64,000 nt of DNA from Ehretia macrophylla (GCA_037974665.1 CM075764.1:82793825-82857824); one strand, 5' to 3'. Positions 37,551 to 49,959 are shown, numbered from the stretch's first letter. Notes: generated by a model not told the origin, from the letters alone. Translations and numbers: made by a program.

Positions 37551-39265
37551 ATGGCAAATCATACTACATCACCTTACATGGAAAGACACTCAATTAATAG
37601 ACCTCCTCTTTTTACAGGTACAAACTATGTCTATTGAAGAAACAAAATGGAGACATACATTCTATTGGTGGATTATGATCTTTGGCTATTAGTTGAAAAA
37701 TAACCATATGTACCTATGAAAGAAGTTGAGGTCAAGACAACCTTGAGTTCAACGGAACAAGCACGAAAGCAACAAAACAAATGATGAAGAAAAACATAGA
37801 AGAATTCACTGATCAAGACAAGGCAATGCTTACAAAAAACTCAAGAGCCAAAAATATACTCTATTGTGCTCTAAATGACACTGAGTACAGTCGAGTAAGT
37901 AGTTGCAATTCGGCTCATGAAATTTGGGAATTACTTGAACTCTCCTATCAAGGAACAACCTTGGTTAAGAAAACAGTGATTGGATTGTTTGTTCATTAGT
38001 ATGAAATATTTCAGATGAAAACGGGAGAGAACCTAAATGGGATATATCAAAGGTTTGCATCTATCATCAACAATCTCAGTGCTCTTGGAAAAAGCTATCC
38101 AAATGAGGAACTCAATCGGAAGATTTTGAGTTCATTACCAAAAGAGTACAAAGCAAAGGCAACAAACTTACGGTCCTTACACGACCTTGACAAAATGATG
38201 GTTCATGAGCTCAATTGTGACTTAGAAATGGAAGAGCTAGTTCTAATCAAGAAAAATCAAGAGATGAAGAAGATAGGAAAGAAAAAAAAGGCTCTAGCCT
38301 TTCGAGCTTCAAATAAAACATCAAGTGATGACGAAAACGAAGCAAAAGATGACAAAATAGTCTTGCTTGCAAAGAATTTTAAGAGATTCTTAAAATACAA
38401 GAGGATGAGAAGAGGAACTTCATCAAACAACAATAGCTCAAGGTGGAAAGGTAAAGCAAAGGAAGAATCAAGATACTACAATTGTGACAAACTGGGACAT
38501 TTAAAAGCAAATTGTCCAAAGTTGATCAAAAACAAATGAGAGAAAGCTATGAAGGCAAATTACATTAAAGATGATGCTTCAACCGATGGAGAAAGTGGAG
38601 AAGAAGAAGAAGTAGCCAACATTGTATGCCTTATGGCAAACGAGAATGATAAGGTATGTTACTCTTCTAGCTCTAGTTCTAATACTTTTTCAAGATCCAC
38701 ATCACTATATAATGATGAATGTTCGTTTGAAAAATTACAAATTGAGTTTTCAAAAATGTATGATAATTTTGCAATTTCTCTTTCGAGAATCAAAGAACTT
38801 CAAAAAGAAAAAGATAAGTTGAAGATTGAAAACATGAGTCTTGAAGAAGAACGTGATTGTGCACATAAAAAGGCTCTTCAATTCTACAAAGAGAAAGAAA
38901 AACTTTAAGCAAAAATTGAAATTTTTGAAAAAGAAGTTCAAAGCTTAAAAGGAAGCCTTGCAAAATTTACAAAAGGAAAAGAAACTTTAGATAAAATGCT
39001 TGGCTCTCAAAAATTGGCATTTGATAAAAGTGGAATTGGTTATGAGCTATTCACAAAACAAAAAGTTTTCAAAAACTATTTTGTTAAAGCATCTACTTCT
39101 TCAAATGAGGCTTCAACATCAAAAGGCTCTAAAAAATCATGCACATATTGTGAAAGAAATGGTCATATTGCATCACATTGCAAATTTAGAAACATGGTTG
39201 GTAGAGATGCAAGAATACCTTTTTGGCTTAAGCCTAAATGGGTTGTTACAAGTGTTAGGGCTTGA
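37551..39265 (+). pseudogene. Sirevirus-type gag, broken
   Basis: Starts at ATG 37551. Early on, RPPLFTGTNY is followed by TGA at 37635-37637 in place of the usual Trp. More stops and a frame change follow; open pieces are 37781-37999, 38015-38539, 38549-38908 and 38996-39265. The third quarter has a CCHC knuckle (YYNCDKLGHLKANC). Then come an acidic stretch with EVANIVCLMA, a Lys/Glu-rich coiled-coil region, a KMLGSQKLAFDKSGIGYE box and a second CCHC (CTYCERNGHIASHC). This layout is typical of Sirevirus gag, which builds the particle and binds RNA. At least four lesions make it inactive. Confidence 0.88.
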
Positions 39266-39373
39266 CACTAACACATAAGGACCTAACAAAAACTTGGGGA
39301 CCTAAAAAGGACAACATGTGTATTCCTTTATTTCTTTTTAGGTTCTCTAAGGATCAAGTATGAAGGAAGTTCG

Positions 39374-39880
39374 GTGGTTGATAGTGGATGCTCAAGACAT
39401 ATGACCGGAGATTCATCTCTCTTCTATGAGCTCAACAAAAAAATCAAAGGAAAAGTGAGCTATGTAAATGATGGGAAATGTAAAATTATTAGAAGAGGTA
39501 GCATTGGTGATGGACATTCTATATCCATTCATAATGTGCTACTTGTGAAAGGTTTGCAACATAATCTACTTAGTGTTAGTCAATTATGTGATAATGGATT
39601 TAGAGTTGAATTTAAAGTCTCATGTTGTGTTGTTTATGACAATTTGGATAAGGTGTTATTTAGTGCAAATAGACATGAAAATGTCTACATCATTAATTTT
39701 GAAAGTCTTTCATGCCAAAATGTTGATTGTCTAATAACTATGAATGAGGACTCTTGGTTGTGGCATAGAAGATTAGGGCATGCAAGCATGAATTTACTTT
39801 TTAAACTCTTTAGAAAAAAGCTTGTAAACGGACTTCCAAAAACCAAGTTTGAAAATGATCATTTATGTGATGCATGTTAA
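39374..39880 (+). pseudogene. Copia protease and pre-integrase segment
   Basis: An open 168-codon stretch. VDSGCSRHMTG near its start carries the aspartic protease DSG triad, and HNLLSVSQLCD follows. WLWHRRLGHAS and a final C-x-x-C form the pre-integrase zinc-binding region. The protease would cleave the polyprotein. A stop follows CDAC at 39878-39880, before the integrase core. It has no start of its own and would be translated as part of the polyprotein. Confidence 0.88.
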
Positions 39881-40760
39881 TTTGAAAAACAACATAAAAC
39901 ATCTTTCAAACCAATTAACAAGTAACTACATCAAAAGCTTTACAAAAACTTCATATGGACCTTTTTGGACCAATGGATGTGGCTAGCTTAGGAGGATCAA
40001 GATATGTCTATATTATTGTAGATGACTATACTAGGTATACTTGGGTTATGTTCTTGTCCCATAAAAAATGAAGCCTTCAATGAATTTGCAAAATTATGCA
40101 AAAGAGTGTAAAATGAGAAAGGCTATTACATCACTTGCATTCACATTGATCAAGGCACGAAATTTATAAATTCATTTTTTGTGGATTTTTGTGTACAACA
40201 TGGCATTGAACATAACTTTTCGGCTCCTAGAACTCCTAAACAAAATGAGGTAGTAGAAAGGAAAAACCGAACTTTGCAAGAAATATCAAGAACTGTGTTG
40301 AAAGAAAACAACTTGCCTACATATTTTTGGGGAGAAGTCGTTAATATGGCTTGCTATGTGCTTAATAGAGTATTAATTAGACATTTTATTAAAAAGACCC
40401 CTTATGAATTGTGGAAAGGTCGAATACCAAATGTTGCACATTTTAGAGTGGTTTGGTTGTAAATGTTTTATCCTAAACACCAAAAATCATCTCGGAAAAT
40501 TTGATGCCAAATCTGATGAGGGATTATTTCTTGGATACTCAAGAAGGAGTAAGGCCTACAGAGTATATAACAAGAGAACCCTAGTTGTTGAAGAATCAAT
40601 GCATATGAATTTTGATGAATCTAATCCCTTTGTGTCAAGAAAAGATGATGATGATATAGGTATTCAACAAGTTGAGACTCAAAATCAACCTATCACATCA
40701 AATCAAACAAATGAGGCATCTCCAAGTGATCCAAGGAATTCATCAAATGAAGGAGACTAA
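39881..40760 (+). pseudogene. Copia integrase, frameshifted
   Basis: Three catalytic acidic residues remain visible in separate frames: the first Asp in HMDLFGPMDV (about 39955), the second in HIDQGTKF (about 40147), and the Glu in VVERKNRTLQE (about 40250-40280). After a frame change, the C-terminal part has LGKFDAKSDEGLFLGYS, typical of copia integrase. Stops occur after CDAC, before SHKK's end and after VVWL. The integrase would join cDNA to host DNA; it is inactive here. Confidence 0.86.
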
Positions 40761-40763
40761 CAA

Positions 40764-41641
40764 ATGCCAAATGCAAGGAATCAATCAAATGCGGAAAGTC
40801 AACCAATGTCAAATGATCAATCTTCTTCAACAAGTCAAGACTTACCAAAGTGTCGGAAGTTTGTGGAAGATCATTCAAATGATCAAATTCTTGGTGATCC
40901 ATCCAAAGGGATAAGAACTCGATCTAACTTGAATACGTTTTGTGAACACATTGCATTTCTTTCTCAAATTGAGCCTAAAAATGTGAAAGAAGCTTTATTA
41001 CATGATGATTGGATAATAGCCATGCAATAAGAGCTTAATCAATTTGAAAGAAACAAAGTATAGAAACTTGTTGAAAGACCAAAGGACTATCCTATAATTG
41101 GTACCAAATGGGTGTTTAAAAATAAATTAGATGAATTCGGAATTGTCACTAGAAATAAGGCAAAGTTAGTTGCTCAAGGCTATAATCAAGAAGAAGGAGT
41201 AGATTATGATGAAACATTTGCACCCGTGGCTAGATTAGAATCTATTCGCATGCTTCTCGCCTTTGCATGTTTTATGAACTTTAAATTATTTCAAATGAAT
41301 GTCAAAAGTGCCTTTTTGAATGGATTTCTTCAAGAAGAAGTTTATGTGGAACAACCATCCTGTTTTGAGGATTCAAATTTACCAAATCATGTCTTTAAAC
41401 TAGAAAAAGCTCTTTATGGACTAAAACAAGCTCCTAGGGCTTGGTATGATCGATTAAGTGGATATCTTCTTGAAAATGGATTCACTAGAGGAAAATTGGA
41501 CTCAATTTTATTTGTTAAGAGAAAAGGAAAAGATATTTTGCTCGTGCAAATATATGTTGATGATATTATCTTTGGTGCTACTAATGAATCTCTTTGTGAG
41601 TATTTTTCAAAGTGTATGCACAAGGAATTTGAAATGAGTAT
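40764..41641 (+). pseudogene. Copia reverse transcriptase, N-terminal part
   Basis: After a linker, the frame from 41112 gives GTKWVFKNK-type start, KLVAQGYNQEEGVDYDETFAPVA split over the usual region, then LEKALYGLKQAPRAWYDRL and the catalytic box YVDDIIFG. The first catalytic Asp, normally in QMDVK, is Asn here (AAT at 41298-41300), which alone would abolish polymerisation. Stops occur near 41030 and 41060. The domain is cut at 41641 by a gypsy solo LTR and continues at 44092 with MGELNFF-like sequence. Confidence 0.9.
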
Positions 41642-44091
41642 TGTCACGCCCCAACTCGACCCCTCCTATAATCAGTCAGGACGCAACGGAATTTCGGTAG
41701 TATAACGACAGTAAATAGGACACCGAGGCTCTAAACTAACCTCAATAGAACATCATACATTAACTTCACAAACCATACAACAAACAACTCCACAATAAAA
41801 TAACAACATACATCATAACCATATTATACAATAAACATTCCTCGTTATATGCCTCCGTTCCAACATAATACATTAACCCTTAATATACAATACAAAAACA
41901 TATTGAGCCAATCTAGCAACCTAATCATAAACAAAAGAAAAGCTACTAAGACAACATCAACTAATTCATTAACTTATCAACATCTTATACATTATAAACT
42001 ACAAAGCAGACAAAAGTCTACTAAGTTAATTTACAAGATAATAAAACATGTACGACATCACGGATAAGACTCTAGAACATAGGACTTATCCACGTAAGGC
42101 ACGTTTTCCACATTCTCCTCTTCAGGAGGCACGTACCCGTAATCCTACAAAAGTACACCTGTATGCATGCAATAATAGAGAGTGAGCTTATATAAAATAA
42201 GCCCAGCGAGGATCCGATAGATCTCGAGCAAGGTCTACTAAACTCCTTGGAATAATCCTTTGAGTCAGTAAACACACAATAACAACAATAATAATATCAT
42301 CACATAACTATATGACCATTCAATAAAGGATACTCTAGTTGGTGTAGCTCCAAACACCATCACGATCATAACAGCCTTCTTGTGACTCCCATAAACTCAC
42401 GCACCCGGGGTACCCCCAATAACCTCGCCCTCTATGACACCTCCGTCATGCGAGCTGGAGGCAATCTCTGATAGTCATGCCATTATTAACTCGACAGCCC
42501 AATGCTGCCCGAGATGTGGCACACACATACCAGAGACCCAGCAATAATAATAAACATCAATCATTCACAGGAGGACAGTCTAGCAGAACTGTTTATCTCC
42601 CGGCATCAATCATCAATCAATAATCATCAATAATCATCAATAATCATATTATCATCATAATAACATCAATAACCAATTTAACAACATATAACTAAGTTAG
42701 ATGACAAAGTAGGCCATCTAACCAAACATGCATTAAACACACAATCAAACCCTAATTTACCCATCAACAACTCACAATTCAATCACTCAACCCACACCCA
42801 ATCAACTAAGGCTCAATCTAACATTTTAAAGAAAGACAACCTAAACTTCAAATAATCATATCTTACATTCTACTAATCCAAACAACTCCAAATCAGTTTC
42901 TATCACTCACCCATTCAATCATATACATTAACCCCCTTGGAACCCAACCAAAACACATCCAAATCATGCCCAATAACCCTAAAACCCTAGTGCATCATGG
43001 CTGAAATTTCCAGATTTTAGCACGGACATCGTAATCGAAAATTCGGCATTACAACGGCACTACCACATAATTATCAAACATTTAGAAATCGACGGCAATC
43101 GATTCCGATGAACAAAACTCAATTTAATCAACTTTGAACAAATTAATCAAATTTAAATACCTGAAAAATAAAAATTATGCTACAACCGATAAAAACTCGT
43201 AGTATTACAGCTAAATGATCCCTAGCATGCAAGGAGCAATAATCTAACATCAGATTAGAATTCTAACGGTTCAATTTTCATTTATACGCAAAAATACAAA
43301 AGACAACTTTTGAGATCTAGAATTTTTCTCTCACCTTTGATGCAAACTAAGGCTAGAAATAGGTAGAATGGATGCCCAACAATCAATTTCAAGCTTTGAA
43401 TCACTCAATTCGGCTTTGAAATGCAAAATCTATGAGAAAAATGCTTTGAAAATGCCTTCATCTTTCTCCTCCAAGGAGCCACGGTTTTTTGTGTGTTCTT
43501 GGGGTGTTTTTGTGCTTTGTGAGTGTGTGTTGGTGATATAAGCTTGTTGGTCAACCATTTAAATGAAAATCAAAGTTGAAACTTAGCATATTTTTGTGTT
43601 TTCTTGACTTTAAATGCATTTTCTTGATCACCAAAGTTCAAAACAATTATTCAACACCCAAGCTAGCTCAAGTAGGTTATTTTTAGGTGACAAGAAGTTT
43701 TACAATCAAACAATTTCACCCGAGTCGGCTTAAAACTCGATTTTTGCAAAAGTCGGTGTAAAAACCCTAATAAATTCCTAAGCCGATTTTAAAACTGTTT
43801 TAATCAAACACAGGTCTATTAAAGTCCGTGGACTAGGTCTAGAAGGGTTAAAAAGACCATTTTTAAAATTATAGCGGACGTGTTTCGAAAACACTATTCA
43901 CTAAAAATCGACGATAAAATTTCTGACTCCGTTTTTTATGAAAATTTCATGAATGCACATTTAGCATGTTCTAGGAGTATTAATATCAAAATTACCATAT
44001 TATAAGCCATATAGCACATAGATAGGTTAATTCACGCAAATCGAGGCAAAGACACGTAAATCGAGGTAAAGACGAAAACTGGGGTTTCACA
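41642..44091 (-). mobile_element. Solo LTR of gypsy G family, minus strand
   Basis: 2450 bp, + strand start TGTCACGCCCCAACTCG and end GGGGTTTCACA. Perfect duplication AGTAT (41637-41641 and 44092-44096). Same family as the LTR of element G (61036-63482, 2447 bp). Sense signals: donor-like CAAAG|GTGAGAG at 43335/43334, hairpin at 42184-42204 with one G-U pair in RNA, acceptor-like ACAG|G at 42159. It interrupts the RT of element E. Confidence 0.92.
42159..43334 (-). other. Putative LTR intron (solo LTR 41642)
   Basis: 1176 bp on the minus strand, GTGAGAG to GCATACAG|GTG. Donor surroundings are nearly identical to those at 62726 in element G. Confidence 0.45.
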
Positions 44092-44952
44092 AGTATGATG
44101 GGAGAATTAAATTTTCTTCCTTGGACTTCAAATCAAACAAACAAATGAGGGAATCTTCATAAATCAAGCCAAGTATACAAGGGAACACATCAAAAAATTT
44201 GGTCTTGAGTCTGCCAAGGAAATGAGCACACCAATGGGAACATCAATCAAGTTAGACAAAGATGATAAAGGTAAAACAGTTGATGAAAAAGGTATTGAGG
44301 TATGATCGAAAGCCTTCTATATCTAACTACCTCTAGACCTGATATCATGTTTGTTGTATGCTTATGTGCTCGATTTCAATCTTGTCCTAAAGAGTCACAC
44401 TTGAATGCAGTAAAAAGAATCATTAGATATCTCAAAGGCACAACTGACTTAGGTCTTTGGCATCCCAATGACACATCATTTGAACTAACTGGTTATTCTG
44501 ATGCTAATTATGCGGGTTGTACAGTCGACAGAAAAAGTACCAGTGGTAGTTGTCAATTTCTAGGTCAATCCTTAATCTCGTGGTCTAGTAAAAAGCAAAA
44601 TAGTGTCGCTTTATCTACCACCAAGGCAGAGTATATATCCGCAGGAAATTGTGTTGCTCAAATTCTATGGATGAAACAAAATTTACTTGATTATGGGCTT
44701 AAATATGATCATATACCCATTAGATGTGATAACACTAGTGCCATCAACCTCACAAAAAATCCTATTCAACATTCAAGGACAAAACATATAGAGATTAGAC
44801 ATCATTTCATACGTGATCATGTGCAAAAGGGCGATGTCATTCTTGAATTTGTAGATACATTGCATCAATTGGCTGACATTTTCACCAAACTATTGCATGA
44901 AAATCAATTTTGTGAAATTAGAAGAGAATTAGGCATGCTAAAATTAAGCTAA
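44092..44952 (+). pseudogene. Copia RT end and RNase H
   Basis: The first 200 bases finish RT in broken frames. From 44302 a 216-codon open stretch begins SLLYLTTSRPDIMF and carries the RNase H signature GYSDANYAG, DRKSTSG, SWSSKKQNSVALSTTKAEY, and near the end HQLADIFTKLL, the usual copia pol ending. RNase H removes the RNA strand during reverse transcription. This last part is intact, but it belongs to a broken polyprotein. The second Asp of the common SDAD is Asn here. Confidence 0.9.
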
Positions 44953-44974
44953 ATGTTTTTGAAAATGGCTCCCT

Positions 44975-45110
44975 AGACCTACCGGTCAAGGGTTAGTCGG
45001 TCGAAGTCCTCATCCGACTACCTCGATCGACTCATCCAGTACCAGTCGGTCAAGGCAGTCGGTCGAGTACCCTCAATCGACTCACTCGCCCGACTCGGAC
45101 GGGATTTGAA
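44975..45110 (+). repeat. Internal cluster of AGTCGGTCGAG-type motifs
   Basis: Direct and inverted versions of AGTCGGTCGAG (for example AGTCGGTCAAG, CTCGATCGACT, CTCAATCGACT) between the end of pol and the extra ORF. The same motif cluster occurs in both LTRs of element E. Confidence 0.85.
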
Positions 45111-45292
45111 GAGAAAAATGGGCTTTTCTTTCAAATCAACTCAATTTCTCTCAAACCCTAACCTCTAATTCAATTTTCTCTCTCAAAATCCATCATTTTT
45201 CATCGTTAAAATCCAAAATTAGTCCGTTGGAAAGATTACCTGCTACTTAAAACCATATATTCTAGTATTTTTTTTTTTTATGAAAAAACATC

Positions 45293-46653
45293 ATGGTTGA
45301 TATAAGAACAAGATCTTCAAAGCATGGTAGAGTCAATCCTCCTCAAGCTCGTGCTCCTCCTTCACCACCTCTTGTGCCTCCAGCAAAACTAGGTAATTAG
45401 AATATCTACAAATGCATAGTCCTTTCACCTAAAGCAATTGTGGATTCCGCCTTCGAAGGTACCAATATTGTGTCTTTGTTGAATTTTCAAGGTTGGAATA
45501 TGTTTGGCATTTAAATCGTGAAATTTACCCTGATTTAGTGAAAGAATTTTATGCTACATTAAGAGTAGGACAAGGGTATGATAGCAATTATCTTATTAGT
45601 AATGTTCGTGGTCAATAAATTAAATTGGATGAAGAGATTTTGGCTGAATTATTTTTTATACCCAATGAGGGTCAAAGATACTATATTGCAAAAGGTTGGC
45701 CTGAAATGACTATGACAAATGATGATGCTATGAGTGATTGGATATGGTATGATGCTAGAGGGGAAAACCTTGCAAGAAGCACACTATTGGCCATGAACTT
45801 AGCTAGTAGAACTAGGCTTTTAATGCGTATTGTTTGTGATATCATTATGCCAAGGAAGACCAATGATAATCGGGTCAATTATTGTGATGCCTACACCATG
45901 TCTAAGATTCATGCTAAACAAAATATTCATCTTCCATACATGATCTTATCTCATATGCAATATGTAGCTGAAAATGAGTAAGGATTGGCATATACTACAC
46001 CTCTCACTAGGATATTTGAGTACTTTAATGTGCCACTACAAGGGGAAATAGAATTATTTCATTCCAAGTGGTATTTTGATCTTGCTGCTATGAGGCGTAT
46101 ACAACTATACAATTATAATGGTCAAATACTAAATCAATTTGACTTTCGCCAATTACCCGAATCCACTAAAGAGGAAATTGTTGGACAAACACTTGCAACA
46201 AATGGTAAGAAGAAGAAAGCAACAGAGGTGGGTGTGGATGAAGTTGAGAGGGCATATGATCAGATGGCAACTAAAGAACAAGTTTTGCAACATACATTGC
46301 AATTATCTAAAGAAGGTGCACGGCGAGAAGTCGAGCGTCGTTGTGGTATTGGTACAAGTTCGGGTGTCGGGTCTAGCTCAAATGTTCCTCTAGTTGCTCC
46401 TTATAATGCTCCTCTATCTGATACTGATAGACTAATTGCGGCAACGAGTCAAATGCAAACTGCTACGAACCGAAGAATCAATGATCTAGGGCGCACAACT
46501 CAACAAGATGTGGAAACTGTTTGCATTCAAGTGAGTAACTTAAATTCATGGGCTGATGGTTATACTCATTGGATTCAAAAACATGGCAAAAAACCTCCTA
46601 TACCCCCAGACGACAGTTATGTTCCACCTCAACCCGAGTATCAGGTATATTGA
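45293..46653 (+). pseudogene. Extra 3' ORF of element E (env-like position)
   Basis: From ATG 45293 an N-terminal Pro-rich stretch is followed by stops and frame changes. Long open parts are 45625-45981 and 45985-46653, separated by one TAA. The middle has VKEFYATLRVGQGYDSNY, a variable stretch and WYDARGENLARSTLLAMNL, with the pattern I associate with the 'putative plant transposon protein' domain (PF20167-like). The last 220 codons are polar with heptad-like segments and a Pro-rich end. I see no signal peptide or membrane span, so 'env-like' is positional only. Sireviruses carry an ORF here; its function is unknown. Confidence 0.72.
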
Positions 46654-47136
46654 GATGGGTTAGATGATGAGGATGGTGAGGACGATGTGAATGATGATGA
46701 AGAAGTGTGAAGTTATGATGGCCACCTCTTTTCAAAACTTCTCTTTACTTTGCCTTTAGTCTATGACATTTCATCGTTCTTTCTCACTTTCAAACTATGA
46801 CTTTTTGGTTTTCTTTTATCTTCGCACTAAGGTGACATTTAACTTGGCCTTTAGATTTTATTATCACCTATTTTTCTCTTTGTGCTTTTCTTGTGCTATT
46901 TGTTACTCTCTTCAGGGGAAGCATTTTTGTGTCCTTCCGTTGTGTTTCCATCATTGTTGATGCCAAAAAGGGGGAGAAAAATGATAAATGATATATGTCA
47001 TATGTGTTTTATATGTCTATGTGTGATTATTATACAAATATGATATATATACACAGGTTGAAATATGAGTTGCCTATGGCTATATAATCATGTCACATGA
47101 TTATGGCAACATATTGAAATCTAAACACATTACATT
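46654..47136 (+). other. 3' non-coding region of element E with an early purine tract
   Basis: Contains AAAAAGGGGGAGA at 46965-46977, a purine tract far upstream of the 3' LTR. No gene seen; a short hydrophobic frame at 46763-46960 is unlikely to be real. Confidence 0.65.
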
Positions 47137-47904
47137 TGTGATAACCCGAACCCGACATGCATTTAATGGCATGTAATTGCATTTAATTAAGTGTCATCTT
47201 AAATATTAGCATTGAATTTCATGGTTATTTTTAGTTAAACATTCATTTCTAGCATTAACTTCATAATTCTTTAAAATATTCTAGAAATAGTTAAATTAAT
47301 TATTTTTAAATGAATATTGATTGATTTGATTATTTTAATAATCGGTTTTAAATGCCTTGCATAAAAATCACTCGGTTTTCAAATAATGAGAAAAGTAACT
47401 CCGAGCCAGAGTAGGTTTTAAACTATTCTACTATTCTACTTTTCAAAAAATTATAGTTTTCTATTAATGTTCATCATTTGATTAGCGATCGTTTATTGAC
47501 CGTTCGATCGTAGCATTTCAAAAATGAGAGTTAGAGAAATATTCATCGGACTTAGTGAAAAATGTTTTTAGCTTAATTTAACTAGTTTTAGTTGTTTTTC
47601 ACTTAATTGTATTATTTTAATTTGAATTAGATTAAATGGCATCAAAATAAGCTTATTTGACCAATTTTCACTTAAGCTTGACCTTGCAAATGACCAAAAT
47701 GCCTTTTGTCACCTTTTAAATAATAAAACAAGGCAAAAATAAAAATAAAAAAACAAATTGCAAAATGCCCTTTATGTCCTACCATGGCCGAAAGCTCTCA
47801 AGGAGGGAAAGAAATGATTTTTCTTGCATTTTCTTCTACAATCGTGCGTGGAATTGCTCAGGGGTCCTAGTTCGGGTCCTTGCGGGTCTTGGTCTTCAGT
47901 CTCT

Positions 47905-49294
47905 GTGAGGGTTTTCACGCTTTTGTGCATTTATATTCGAATTTGAATTTTGTTTCAAATTTTTAGATTTGATATATAATGTGTTATAATGCCTATAATT
48001 GCTTGATATAGCTTCCTTTGAGTTCGTAGAGCATTGTTTGATAGTTATTTAGAGATTTTTACGACTGAAATTGCGTATTTGAAATTGGGAAAGAATAATG
48101 AATAGTGAATTATGAATAGTAAATCCTAGAATTTCGAATTTTGATCCGAATTACGATTTCTTAATTAATGAATAGTGAATTATGAATAGTAAATCCTAGA
48201 ATTTCGAATTTTGATCTGAATTACGATTTCTTAATTTGGATAGGTGCCATTAGTGATAGAAAGATAAAATGTGCAAAAAAAATGGATCGGCCTTTGTTAA
48301 AATTAGAAATTAGACAAAGAAACGCAAAGGGGTCGTTTGACCAAAAGTTGACCGTGCGCGAATTGAGTTGGGGGTTTTGCAATTGAGGGCATGGAAGCAC
48401 TTTTGGCACTGTTGTGGCATTGATTGAGCGACCGGTTAGCATAGCTGTAGTTCAAACGCAGTAGCTGGACTTTCGGGCCTCGGGTGAGAAAGTGAAGTTT
48501 AGTGGCATAGAAACGTGCCTTGTAGTGCCTAAGAGAATGTAGTGAAATCGGTTTCCTAATCCCATAGCTTGTTTGCTCGTAATTGCCTTTGGAAGTTAGA
48601 GATTGAATAGTGATATTTGTCGTTTTCGTGTTTGAACTGCTGTTACTTGTTTAATTGGTGTTCTTGTTGCTATTAATGATAGTTATGCTTGCAAAGTTAA
48701 TTGAATGCTGGTATTGATTGTAAATGCTTGATATCTCGTTTATCGCCACTAATCTGTATTGTTGTGCTATCGCTCGTTTATTGCTTGTATCTTGTATTGC
48801 ATTGCATAGTGTCAGGCGCGTGAGTGATGGGCCTCTCTGGGTAGTCTTGGGATGCCAGTGTTGGTTGCTCTAGCTCCGTGTCCTATTTCTATTCTCGCTT
48901 GGGTTGCCTCCCAGGGAGATTTAGGTCGTAGAATTGATTGGATACTTCCGGGGTATTCCAAACTGAAGTTATAAGGTGGTTGTGTGCTTATTGTCATCGT
49001 TGTCAACATCAAGCTCGAGATTGATGTAATGCTCGTGGAATCGAATCGAATGGTACATTTCTCATATGAGTGAACCATAGCCTTCAGAGTGTGGTATAGC
49101 TTTGAATGGTTGTGTTAATGCTTTCTTTAATTGTTTATTGTATTGTCGTGTATATTGAATGCTTTCTTATTGATTATATTGGTTAACTGTACCTATTTGC
49201 ATTGCACGACCTTCTTTCTCTCCACCTCGATATCTGTCTCGCCCTCACTGAGTATACGTATTGTGTATACTCACTCCTCATCACCACATTTCAG
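47905..49294 (+). other. Putative LTR intron (solo LTR 47137)
   Basis: 1390 bp, GTGAGGG to CACATTTCAG|G. The hairpin ends 22 nt before the acceptor. Confidence 0.45.
48097..48236 (+). repeat. 70-bp tandem duplication in solo LTR
   Basis: Two adjacent 70-bp copies (48097-48166 and 48167-48236) differing at one base by eye. Each has ATGAATAGT twice or in variant form. Confidence 0.92.
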
Positions 49295-49804
49295 GAAATG
49301 CCATGTTAGCTGGAAAGTTCGTGATTATGTGAAAGTTCGTGCTTGAAGAGTTGTCTTGCGTGCCTATGTGGCTTGAGTTGTCAAAGATGTAAAGATGTAT
49401 GTTCCATGTGTTGTTTGTATTTAATGTTAAAAGGAATGTAATTTAAATTTTACTAGGCTATTGAAGTGATTTGAAAAGCTAGTTATGTATTCAAATAGTA
49501 TAGTTAACTTCAATACATGATTGTATTGTCTAAAAGAAAGAGTTAGAATAGTCTGGGTACTTGGAAATGTATGTATACTTGTTGTGTTTAATTGCTGAGA
49601 AACAAGGCTCGGATGGCCTTGAGGTGTTTGAATGGTTGGACACGGTACTGGTCCACTTATATGCTGTTACAGGATTTACATTTTGCCTAGAAACATGGGA
49701 GACTCCGTCCGTCTTTCCCTAAAAATTTTGCCCGGGTTTAGAATTGGGTTGTGATTAGATTGATTGATAGAACTCCCGGTCTCGAGAGGGATCGGGGTGT
49801 TACA

Positions 49805-49959
49805 ACATTCTTGAGATACATTGTGTAAGGGGGAGTCTTGTTTAAAGAAAAAACAAATTTGATATACACTTAGCAAGGGGGAGTCTCTTTTGTGTACTCT
49901 TGTTTATTGCTCTTTGATTAAATCATTTAAGATTTCGTTATCATCAAAAAGGGAGAGAT
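49805..49959 (+). other. Repeated purine tracts before the 3' LTR of element E
   Basis: TAAGGGGGAG at 49826-49835, CAAGGGGGAG at 49874-49883 and AAAAAGGGAGAGA just before the LTR (about 49946-49958). The last is the functional position for + strand priming. Multiple tracts are a known Sirevirus trait. Confidence 0.8.

Larger units (their letters stand above)
47137..49804 (+). mobile_element. Solo LTR of a Ty3/gypsy-type element
   Basis: 2668 bp, TGTGATAACCCGAACCCG to GGGGTGTTACA, with a perfect duplication ACATT (47132-47136 and 49805-49809). TATA-like CTTTTAAATAAT at about 47713, donor-like CTCT|GTGAGGG at 47904/47905, conserved block GATGGGCCTCTCTGGG at 48826, a perfect hairpin GAGTATAC/GTATACTC at 49250-49272, acceptor-like TTTCAG|G at 49294. 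Inserted near the 3' end of element E. Confidence 0.92.

Noticed and set aside
42601..42670. ATCATCAATA-rich repeats, considered as a CRISPR-like array
   Set aside because: A simple low-complexity repeat without regular spacers, inside a plant solo LTR.
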